Origin: Hirudo medicinalis
Taxonomy: Eukaryota; Annelida; Clitellata; Hirudinida; Hirudinidae
DNA length: 32,896 nt
Direction: 5' to 3'
Assembly (NCBI GenBank): GCA_011800805.1
Contig: MPNW01000960.1
Location: 3,165-36,060 of the forward strand
The first letter of the stretch is position 1, and every line of letters starts with the position of its first letter. The notes under the pieces are model-generated. The model saw only the letters and a program-made list of their open reading frames with translations. It was not told the origin of the DNA and made no database searches. This document shows, in pieces, positions 9,501-18,935 of the stretch. The position numbers were made by a program, and so were the translations under genes.

Positions 9501-12500
9501 TTGTTTGGAGGGAGGATTGCAATCTTGATGGGATAGTTGATAATTCATGTATTAAACGTAATAATGTAATTAGAACTTATAAATATTCATAACTCTATAA
9601 ATATACTTAGTAATATAAATGTACTATAAATATGCTTAGTAATATAAATATACTGTATTATAAATATAAACTTTATAAATAACTCTGTAAATATACTTAG
9701 TAATATGGAGCCGAAGTTGTTAAATTTCCTTACCTGTAAGATCGATCTCGATAGCAGGCAGGGAGACGTCTTGCTGAATTCCAAGCAGAAATCCTACAAA
9801 ATTCAGACGACCAATGAGGAATCATCGGACAGAACATCTCGGCCAATTGCATCCAATGTCATTCTACTACAACAAATCGTCCACTAACGAGAATTTCGTG
9901 GAAGTTGCTCAGGGATGTGACAGAGGTAATGTGGTGCAACCTGGATACCAATCTGTCCAGGTACTCGATGGAGTCCAGGCGAGGATTTATGGTGACAAAT
10001 CTGGGAAAGGTGGGTGGGAGGAGCCTCTGGTTCACCATGGGGTCGAATCCCGTTGCGAATTGGCGATCACCTGGGGATTGATGGGTCGGTATGTTTGTAA
10101 AGGGATGTTGAAGTTACGTTTAAATCTAGGTATGTTTCTTGGAACCAATGTAAAAGTAATTTCCAAAATGCAAACGTTTAAACCGAATTTCATACAAAAA
10201 CCAAAATTTAAGAAAATAATTATTATATTGTCATATTATTTGAACATATATACACTTTTTTAACATAATTTAGAATATTTTAAAAGTAATTTAAACAAAA
10301 CTCCAATGCTCGCCATCTGCCGGCTTATCTTCATCAAAACTACCGTGGCTAACTGTGGACTTGATGTGCACCAATAATTCTGTAAGACTCTTCAGGTGTT
10401 TCTCAGCGTCCGACATACCTGTGCCCTGTCAGATGTCAGAGTTCGTCCTTGTTAGTTTGTAAATTTTATAGACAACAATGATTATTTGTTGGCAATAATA
10501 GTAACACCTTCTGAGCAAAGTTGTTGTCATCGACAGGTACCTACAAGCTGACCTAATCTCATTCTTTAATACGACAATTATATTAAAGCTATTTCACGAT
10601 TAACAAATTTAGCTAGTTAAGATCAAATTAATGCGATTAACCGAATTAATTCGATTAATTATCAATTAATGACAATTATATTAGAGCTATTTCATGATTA
10701 ACAAATTTAACTAAATAAAATCGAATTAATTTTTAATCTTAATTCATATATAATTAATTATTGAATAAAAATAGATAAACAAATGACAACGATAATCGCG
10801 TTTAAACGAGAACCGACCTTCTCTCTGCCGAACGCCACGATGGTCGCATAGAAGAGCCTGATGAACTTCAGACGAGAAGACATGCCCATGGAGAGGTTGT
10901 GCTGGGGAACAATATGATTGCCATCCATTTATTAATCATCATTAACTACTTTGTCTAATTTAAGTTTATTGATAAAGGTTTAATAATAATGACAATAATA
11001 ATAACAACAACAATGATAGTAACAATAATAACAATAATATCAGTTAATAATAATAATAACAATAGTAATAATGTCGACATCAATGATAATAATTACAAAT
11101 AATAATAGTAATAATAGTAATAATAACGACATAAATTAATAATAATAATAATAATAACAATAATAAATTAGATTCAAACATCAATTCAAAACCCATTGCA
11201 GTCAGCATAAGCACTGCACAGGTTACTTTCATTCTGCTTTTATGTAAATGGGTCAACCATGGATGACCTAGTTAAAAATGTCAGTAAACTAAAAGTGGAA
11301 TATTTTCTCCACGACATCACCTTCAGGACTTCACTTTCGTCCCTGTCGACGCCACTCCTCGCTCTCGTGTTCTGGAGGAAGGAAAAAAGGTAATCGAAAA
11401 ATAAATTAAATTGCGTAATTAAAATTCGACAAAACAACAAAGTCCGTCAAAAGCCGTCGGGAGGTCCCTGTGCCCCCGGTCGATTACCTTGGCGACCTTC
11501 GAGAACTCCTCCTCCGCCTCCTTGGCTGTCGTCATGGCGACGGTTTCCGTGACGTCCTGGGCCAGCTTGAAGTTGTGGACCATGGACTGGAAGTCTTCCT
11601 GGTGGTCGACAAAAGTCGTGTTTCTTATTCGACCGTTACGTTAGCGACTAATTAATATTCGGCATTAATTAATATTCATTCCACTAATATTAGCTGGTTT
11701 GTTGATTTAGTATTCGTAATAATGGAAATTCAAATGGTCAAATTCACAGCTAATCAGAATAAATCCCATAGCAATCACATTACCGGGATGCTATCTTGAC
11801 CCTGATAGCAGGTCAGGGTTAGGGTTAGGTTAGACCCTGATAGCAGGGTCAAGATGGTTTCAGAATATGACTCACCTCTTCGTAGACACCTGCCCAATTG
11901 ATCTGACTCCTAATGATATCAACAACCTTCAACAGGCAGGTGGCAAAGGCCCTCAAGGTGGGATCCTCAATTAAGGTAGGATCGTGCAGGTAGAGATTGA
12001 TGAAGACAGTCTGGACCAGTGAATGACCTTCCAACCAGGTGACCTTTATGGAATTTTATGAAATATTATTACTAATAATTACATTTATTACTCATTCATT
12101 CATATTTATTATTATTATTATTTGAAAATGATTACACAATGCAAGTAACTATTGTATAACCGGACTCACCAGACAAGAAAGTGAATCGTCAATGATGCCT
12201 ATGAGTTCCTCGGGCGAGAAGTCTCCGATCTTCAAAGTCTTCTCCTCAACTGCCTGCTGGAAAGACAGCACTTTGTGTTTGGCCAGGTTGCAACTCATTC
12301 CTGCGTCCATCTTCGGGTCCATCATCTCGATGGCCGACATGCCCTCTACCAAACTGAAGCTGGTGATATTTTGTGTTTTTTTTTTGTATTGATTTCAGAT
12401 TTTTAAAAGTTTCAAAAAACATTCCCTTGATTGACTGAATAGAATAAAGAGACATTTAGAAAGATATTAATGGCCTTCTGTACAACATTATTAAGGTGTT

Positions 12501-12881
12501 CTTAACAAACGCTTCTACATAAAATAACTTATGAATTAAATTAAATTAACTAAAATTGTCATTAAATTTACAGTTAATACAAATTAAAGAAATTAAATTT
12601 AAGTTAGGAGTTTAGCGCAAACGTTCCAGCCGCAGTCTGCACAAAATAATACAAAACACAAAGAGGTCGTCATTCTAAGCTTACTTGGCATCGTGAAGCA
12701 ATTCTCCAAGTGTCAGGTCTTTACAGGCCTTTTTAAATGGCTCCGTAATGTCTGACCAGATGCATTTTGTAGCGGCTCTAGTGCGAGACAACTCATCAGG
12801 TACGGAGCATGGATTATTCTGGACCTCATACTCCGCTAAGACGTCTATGTGTAAGTCTTGTTGCAAATCATCATCCGCCAT
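6544..12881 (-). CDS. NAA35: N-alpha-acetyltransferase 35, NatC auxiliary subunit (Mak10)
   Basis: NAA35/Mak10 is the large scaffold subunit of the cytosolic, ribosome-associated NatC complex; the catalytic subunit is NAA30. Exons, high to low: 12881-12685, 12359-12170, 12043-11876, 11598-11488, 11371-11321, 10901-10818, 10425-10314, 10070-9889, 9793-9734, 9523-9417, 9164-8999, 8573-8397, 8245-8151, 7983-7874, 7604-7464, 7232-7110, 7043-6963, 6603-6544. All phases agree and give 738 residues if two missing bases in exon 12 are allowed for (human about 725). Diagnostic segments: [15 protein letters not shown] (residues 73-87), [40 protein letters not shown] (453-462), a lysine-rich patch [28 protein letters not shown] and the C-terminal VPPEFSF. 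Exon 12 carries two one-base deletions (about 8541-8544 and 8490-8493). Intron 7 appears to use a GC donor (10313-10312). The start is the first ATG before the conserved GELLHD. Confidence 0.95.
6757..6815. repeat. Possible SINE 3'-domain fragment in NAA35 intron 17
   Basis: CTACATAGCGCCACACGC resembles the TTTATATAGCGCCATAAGCG of the inverted SINE at 1446-1664. The match is short and the rest of the element is absent. Confidence 0.3.
7744..7797 (+). pseudogene. tRNA-like sequence with intact T arm, antisense in NAA35 intron 14
   Basis: A perfect T arm is visible: CAGGA (7774-7778), loop GTTCGAT, TCCTG (7786-7790), containing the B box GTTCGATTC. The flanking GCGAG (7744-7748) and CTCGC (7793-7797) can pair as an acceptor stem. 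The whole is only 54 nt, with no proper D arm, so it is not a standard tRNA. A tRNA pseudogene or the head of another tRNA-derived SINE fits best. Confidence 0.35.
8084..8148. repeat. CAT/CCA microsatellite at NAA35 intron 13 donor
   Basis: An imperfect CAT/CAC trinucleotide run. In the transcript orientation it is GAT-rich and begins within a few bases of the exon 13 donor (GTAGATGATG). It encodes an acidic low-complexity open frame that is not a gene. Confidence 0.9.
8640..8760. repeat. AT-rich trinucleotide (ATT/ACT) run in NAA35 intron 11
   Basis: Imperfect ATT, ACT and TTA repeats between exons 11 and 12 of NAA35. No other content seen. Confidence 0.7.
9588..9706. repeat. AT-rich minisatellite in NAA35 intron 9
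   Basis: The unit ATAAATATACTTAGTAATAT recurs three to four times with substitutions and spacing changes. It sits just downstream, in transcript sense, of the exon 9 donor at 9733. Confidence 0.8.
10981..11165. repeat. AAT/AAC/AGT microsatellite field in NAA35 intron 5
   Basis: Long imperfect AAT-based repeats fill most of the intron between the exons at 11371-11321 and 10901-10818. No gene is supported. Confidence 0.9.
11793..11855. repeat. Perfect 12-bp inverted repeat enclosing telomere-like repeats
   Basis: ATCTTGACCCTG (11793-11804) pairs with CAGGGTCAAGAT (11844-11855). Between the arms lies CAGGGTTAGGGTTAGGTTAG, two to three units of the metazoan telomere repeat. CCCTGATAGCAGG also occurs twice, once in each half. 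It sits in NAA35 intron 3. Possible origins are a small mobile element or a repaired break with telomeric filler. Confidence 0.8.
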
Positions 12882-13400
12882 TTGTAAATTTTAAACTGAA
12901 TCTCGACTTTTAAATTTGCAGAACTGTCGGCAGTTCGGAGATATCAAAACATAGAAATTCTTATTCTATGTTCCATTGCTATCGTTAATCGTCTGACATA
13001 AATGATTTAATTATAACGATTCGACATTCTTATTTGTTGCACTCAAAGTTTTTAAACAATTTGAAAAATCTAATTTTATTAATTTCTTTAACGAATAACT
13101 TCAAGCCATTAACAAGAAATGACATTTTTGCTATCATCGCTACTTTTCAAACCATTACCATAGGTTCGTTGTGGAAAAAATATAAAAAAGAAGAGTGGAA
13201 AGTGTTTTCGTATGCGATTTCGGGCTTTCTTGACTCTAGGTTCCTTTAATGTAGCAGTCATGAGCATTAGGAAGAGCAGTTGAGTTAGTTGAAACTAAGA
13301 AATTTGGTGTGCCTAGCAAATTCGTCCTTTCCCTGTTCCTTAAAACCCCAAATTCTGATCACGTCAGACCACTAATCACACTGATAACAATTATAAACTC
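12882..13400 (-). promoter_or_regulatory. Upstream region of NAA35
   Basis: This spacer between the NAA35 start and the likely GNB5 3' end should hold the NAA35 promoter. Two small palindromes are visible close to the start codon: GAACTG-TCGG-CAGTTC (12921-12936), and CATAGAA (12950-12956) paired with TTCTATG (12964-12970). I see no TATA box that I would trust. An open frame at 13034-13249 has no recognisable motif. Confidence 0.4.
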
Positions 13401-14786
13401 CGGTACAAATTTTTATTCTCATATCATAACATTCGACATCACTCCTATTTTCTCAGCAATCAAAGAAGAAAAAAAATGAAGTTAAGAGTGTCAAGGTCAT
13501 TGACATTTTTATCAAACAATAAAAAATCTCACATTTAAAAAGGTTCATGATGACGTCATCACTGATAAATCAACAATGCTTCAGGAAATATTGAGTGATC
13601 TTTCAAGAAACATAATAATAACAACAACAAAAAAACAATAACAACAATGATGATGATTTTAACATCATCACATCAGTAATCAGCCTAAATTAATATCCGT
13701 ATTCATTTTGGTTCGTGAGTTATTCAACGCGTGCAGTCCAGGCCAACAGGTTTAACAGCTGTGAATAAATTATTAAAAGTGACAAAAAGCTACCAAGTCA
13801 TGACTAGGAAGGTGATGCTGAGAGCAAAAAATAAAACACTCAGAATGAGAGAAAAAAAACCCTTGAATACGAAAGATCTTAACACAAGCCTTAGCTCCTA
13901 AAAAGACGTTCGTAATCGTATTATGACGTGCATATTCGGATAACGAATAAAATCTCTCGTAAACATTTACCGTAAGGTCGACGACAAAGTCTCTGTAGCG
14001 ACAACCGTGCAGTGTCGAATAAAAACTGAGGAGGAGTTCAGTGAAAAGAAGAAGAAGAAGAAATAAACTCTTTAGAAACCTAATGTCAGTTAGCTGAAAA
14101 TCCCAGATTTTGTTGGCAAACACGGTCGAGGTCAATCACTTAACGATTAAGTTAAGACGACAATGATGATGATGATGACGACAGAGGATGATAATGATTG
14201 AAAATAAGGTAAAAAAATGCAGGCAACAAGAGGTTATGGAGAGCAGAGGACAAACAAGAACAAGTTGAAGACCTGCAGTAACATGTCACTACAATTACCC
14301 AATATTAACAATAATAATAAAGCAAAGGTGTAGTCATTAAAAACAAGATATCTTAATTAATTAATTAATTAATTAGCAATATTAGCACAAATTAGCAGTG
14401 TTAAGCTCAAAACATCTGCAAATAAAAATGCAAATAAGCGCAGTCTGCTCGATAGATGTTGAACTAAGGGAAGCTTAAAAAAAAAAAAAAAAAGATCCAC
14501 AAACTAACTCCGACTAGATTGCGAGGTTGACGTCGAATGCATTACAAAAAAAAAATAAATAATAAATAAAATAACAATTATAAAATATAAAATTCTAAAA
14601 ATAATAACACAAAATAAAAATAAAAAACAACCAAATCATAAATAATCCAAATAAAACAACCAACGAGAGAGATGATCGGACTGAGGTCAGAGGTCATTGA
14701 GACAGACCTCACGAGGAGTCAAAGGTCACAAAATTAATGGGCGAACAGGTAGGCGGTGAGCAGAAAATTAACGGTCAACAACGACA

Positions 14787-14829
<43 letters not shown>

Positions 14830-14862
14830 GATTCTTCACATGAGAGATACTTCTCATGATAT
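13401..14862 (-). other. Probable GNB5 3' UTR and flank
   Basis: This stretch follows the GNB5 stop codon and holds no coding region I can support. A minus-strand AATAAA is present at 13417-13412 and could end a 3' UTR of about 1.45 kb; nearer sites are also possible. It contains poly-A/T runs (14478-14493) and microsatellites. The 120-codon minus-strand frame at 13773-14135 has no domain and most likely lies in the UTR. Confidence 0.4.
14787..14828. repeat. (GAT)n microsatellite in GNB5 3' UTR
   Basis: About thirteen uninterrupted GAT units, lying 35 bases beyond the GNB5 stop codon (on the minus strand it reads ATC). Confidence 0.95.
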
Positions 14863-17800
14863 TCAGGCCCAGACCTTGATGTAAAAAATTATCTTAGTAA
14901 CTGTAAACAAGCACAATCAATGTTCACATAATTACAAGCTTATACGAGGTAAATATTACATTAAACTAGTAAATACAAAATTAACCAGGATAAACAACTT
15001 TAAGTCCACTTAAATGAATTGAATTAAATATCCAAAATAAAACAAAATTATTGTTATAAATTCTTAAATGGTGGCCAGCATTCATGTTTAATCACCACCA
15101 TCATCATCATCACCATCATCACCACCACCATCATCACCAAGGACCGCCCACCTTGAGAGTAAAGTCCCAGCTGCCGGTGCATAGAGCTGTGCCGTCCGGT
15201 GACACGTTGAGACAGCTGACCCGATTCTCGTGCCCATACAACATCACCACCCGGGTGCCCTTCAGCACGTCCCAGACGTTGACCACATGGTCGTTGTAGC
15301 CCCCAAACAGGAGGCGACCTGTTGATTAAAATGCTGAATGACGAGTTGCGGGCCATTTGCGGTCGACATTAATATCAGTAATGTGATGATGACAATAATG
15401 ATAACGATGATAATAATAATAACAATAATAATGATAATAATAATAATAATAATAATAATAATTTGACTACAACAGTAAATTTATAATTAAACAAACTAAA
15501 ACTGATTTATTACCGCTGAGAGAGAAGTCGACGGCATTGCAGCCAAAGATGATGCTATCCTTCCTATACCTGTAGACCTCCCTGTCTGCCCTCAGGTCAA
15601 ACAGGCGACACTGGACGATTATTATCAATTAATTAATTTATTATTGTCAATTAATAATTAGAATATTTACATTTAAAACTTAAATCAATATCCAAATAAC
15701 CACAAATAAATTGTCACAATTTTTCCCTCCTTCACTAAAAACCATTGCGTAATGAAACGGGGGCCCACCGTGGCATCGTCGGACCCCGTGGCCACGGCAT
15801 CGCCGCTGGGGTAGAACCTGACGCTGTTGATGTCCGACTCGTGGCCCTCAAAGGCCTGGACGCACTGACCGGTCCTCATGTCCCACACCATGACTGTCTT
15901 GTCACAGCTCTGTCAGAGTTAATTATGTCAATTAATAATTTAAAATACACGTTGTTAATATCATAGATCACATTATTATAATTTATTTTCACTATTATTA
16001 TTACTATATAATATCATTATTATTATTTACTATTATTATTTATTACTATTATTATTTACTATTATTATTTATTATTATTATTATTACCTAACCCCAACCC
16101 TGATATCTCTACAACAACAAGAGACTCCAAAAACATTTGATTTAACGATGATTTGAATAACAAGCACACAAGCAGTAGCCACCAGGCTTTAACTCGAACT
16201 CACAGCAGAAGCGAAGGTGTTTCCAGACTCAGAGGTCGAAAGGTCGAGACTCATGACATCCCCCGTGTGCCCGATGAAACTCTGCATCATCTGTCCGCTC
16301 TCGACATCCCACAAGCAGCAGGTGCTGTCTCCACTGCCCGTCAGGATCTTAAGGAAATGGAAAGGGCAGTGAGTCGACCTTCGATGCAGTCAAGTTTTGA
16401 AGACATTTTTGGAGTCATTTTTAAGGAGAATCAGTTTGAATGAGCAGAGGTTTGAATGAGAAGAGGTTGAGTTGATCGACGACGACATTACGAAGAATGA
16501 TCAAGAAAAATTATTGTTGCGAAAAAAAATAAAATAAAATATCGAAATATTATTACAAACTGTCACGTTCTAAAAAAAAAAAACAATAAAAAAAACATAC
16601 TGAAATTAATAAACAAAACTAACAACAACGATTAGATACGATGCCAACGTCAACAATGATGATGATAATGATGGTGACGACGTTGAAACACTAGCGCTAC
16701 CTGGTGATCGGAGTTTGTAAACCTGCAGCACGAGAGGTAGCTGGTATGGGTGGCAACGACCCTCCTCTTGGTGGCAGGGTCTTCGTCGAGGCTCAGAGGG
16801 TACAATGTGCACTTGTTGTCCAGACCTCTGGTGGAGAAAATAATACATAATGGTGTTATTACGATAATATTACATTAGATTTTAATATTACTAATAATTA
16901 ATTAATTATACTTATAATAACAACAACAACAATAATAATAATAATAATAATAATAATACTATTACGTTAGTAATATTGTACTAATGATGGTGACAAATAT
17001 CCTAAAAACAAACAAACAAAAACAACAATAAGATACACTTAAAAATAACAAATACAATAAAAACAAAATAAAAAAACTAGCAATGATAATAGTATGTACA
17101 AAATCTCGATGGTTCAACCAAACGCCGGTCGGGTGTCACTCACCCGCAAGCGACAACCGAACCCGAGGGTCCATAGGCACAGGCCATGACCCAAGTTGTT
17201 GGCATCGTTATGGCATGTTCCTTGGGTGTGCAATGGTAATAGTTAATCAATAATAGTAATTAAATACTTAATAACAACAATAATAATTGTTAAATAATAA
17301 GTTAATTTGCATGGCTCAAATTCAGAGTGTCAGAGGTATCTAAATAAGCATTATCAGTGTAGAAGAGATGCACACATTAACATGTAATTACTCAGTAATG
17401 TAATGTAATGTAATGTAATGAGGGGTGATGTTCTTCCCAATATTTTTCCACATAGAGCACATCAAAGCATATCGAGCATACCAAACATTTCCATGTGAAC
17501 AAATTGTACTCATAAATTACACATTAGACCTTACTTTGTTGGTGGTGAATGCATCCCATACGAGCATCTTGCCATCCTACAAATCAAAGTCATTGCGAGA
17601 GATTTTTCACTGAATTTTATCAATTATATCCTCAATCATGATCTACTCCCTGTAGAAATCTGTCATCTACAGGAGCAAAAGTAAAAAGTAATCTGCATAA
17701 TATATATCATTATCATTATTATTATTACTATTGCTATTATTATCATTATTATCATAAAAACTCTACATATCCTGAATAAATTATGTTGTTACCATGTAAT

Positions 17801-18371
17801 ACAATCCAAGTTCGACATTATCATTATCAGCAGTTTAATTCACCTGAGAAGAGCTGACCACGTGTCGCTTGTCTGTTGACCAGTTCATGCAGAGGACTTT
17901 TCCCAAATGACCTTTCAAAATCCTCCTTGGCTTCATTGTGAAGTTTGTGAGACTCTCAATCCTCTGGGCCACGGAAGCCACTGCGAATTTCCAAATAAAA
18001 AATGAGAGTCTATTTCACAGCTTCGTTACCTAATAGTTCAATTTGCTAACAAAGACTTTGTACATAATGAGACTATGTTTATGAATGCTGGAATTATAAT
18101 ATCTCTGTACATAGTATATAATTAAACTAAGATCTCCTGACAAGTCATGTTAAGTCCAACTGAAATGACCTTTTGTTGAAATTGTAATCAATTACTGAAT
18201 AAAATTTGATGGAATCATACAATCCACATCGCTGAGTTTAGATCTCTCTTCTTCTAATCTCGCTTTCAGCTGTTCCGCCTCTTTCGTTAGCGTTTCTATA
18301 GTTTCTTGGTGCTGCCCATTGCCATCATTTTGTTGCTGAACAACATCGGCGTCAGCCATTTTGTTGACCAT
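14863..18371 (-). CDS. GNB5: Guanine nucleotide-binding protein subunit beta-5
   Basis: Gbeta5 is the divergent G-protein beta subunit that pairs with the GGL domain of R7-family RGS proteins. Exons: 18371-18221, 17980-17844, 17576-17535, 17220-17144, 16827-16701, 16347-16204, 15909-15769, 15610-15514, 15318-15152, 14874-14863; phases are consistent and give 364 residues. An N-terminal coiled coil (about residues 24-46, [18 protein letters not shown]) is followed by seven WD repeats. Gbeta5-type segments include [70 protein letters not shown] and [19 protein letters not shown], each quoted in pieces. The last exon encodes only VWA and a stop, completing the canonical C-terminus. Two in-frame ATGs (18371 and 18359) both have good contexts; I take the first. 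Reading past the exon 9 donor would instead end in VGGPW. Confidence 0.94.
15085..15140. repeat. CAT/CAC microsatellite in GNB5 intron 9
   Basis: A trinucleotide run lying just inside the exon 9 donor. Transcribed from the minus strand it is GATGATGG-rich. Confidence 0.95.
15384..15462. repeat. AAT microsatellite in GNB5 intron 8
   Basis: ATGATAATAATAA-type imperfect repeats ending in a pure AAT run. Non-coding. Confidence 0.9.
15990..16086. repeat. ATT/ACT microsatellite in GNB5 intron 6
   Basis: Repeated TATTATTATTTACTATTATT units between the exons at 16347-16204 and 15909-15769. Confidence 0.9.
16915..16975. repeat. AAC/AAT microsatellite in GNB5 intron 4
   Basis: A run of AAC units followed by a run of AAT units. 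No other content between the exons at 17220-17144 and 16827-16701. Confidence 0.9.
17393..17421. repeat. Pentanucleotide GTAAT repeat
   Basis: Five tandem GTAAT units in GNB5 intron 3. No gene content is visible in this intron. Confidence 0.9.
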
Positions 18372-18935
18372 AATGATGAAAACGAAATGCTTAAAAGTGA
18401 ATTGATTGGTGAGATGTAGTTTTGAGAACGCGTGGTTTAGCAGAAGACAAAAGCCTCTTTTGGAATGTCAAAAGTTTTATCAAAGTTGTTTAACCTTTAC
18501 AATGCAAATGTTAGTGGTCATCTTTGACATTAAATGCATAAATGTTTAAGTTCCATAAATTCAATATCTTTGAATCAGAGAAATTAGAGTGCATAAATAT
18601 TCGCTATTTAGAAAAAAACGGAGAATTATTTTAATTATTTATTTTGCTGTTGTTGATATCAGGCTCGAGCATCTCATTAATTTGAAGCTCCTGGTTTGAT
18701 TATGGTCATCGATGGGAGCTCGTAAAATTGGAAGGTGGTGGTTCGCAAGCTCTTTTGCGAGTTTAATTAAAATGGATGTGCTTATGTTGCGACGCCGAAG
18801 ATGAAAACGAGTTTGAGTTCAGAATGCTTTTAAGACCCATTAGGATAACGAGCAGAAATGAATATTTTTGAATAGTAATCGATTTGTGTATTAAGCATAA
18901 CTTCATCTTGATTTGATTCATTCGGTACTCTGGAC
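18372..18935. promoter_or_regulatory. Shared divergent promoter region, GNB5 and basigin-like gene
   Basis: The start codons of GNB5 (minus) and the basigin-like gene (plus) are 564 bp apart and point away from each other. Both 5' UTRs and promoters, or one bidirectional promoter, must lie here. No TATA box or named site is convincing. An AT-rich core around 18600-18650 is the only compositional feature. Confidence 0.5.

Noticed and set aside
13773..14135. 120-codon minus-strand open frame
   Set aside because: No recognisable domain. It lies in the probable GNB5 3' UTR on the same strand.
15084..15299. Poly-His open frame on the plus strand
   Set aside because: A CAT/CAC microsatellite plus the antisense of GNB5 exon 9.
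17296..17370. Possible SINE debris resembling 25034-25110 (shared GTCAGAGGT)
   Set aside because: The shared stretch is too short and AT-rich to call homology by eye.
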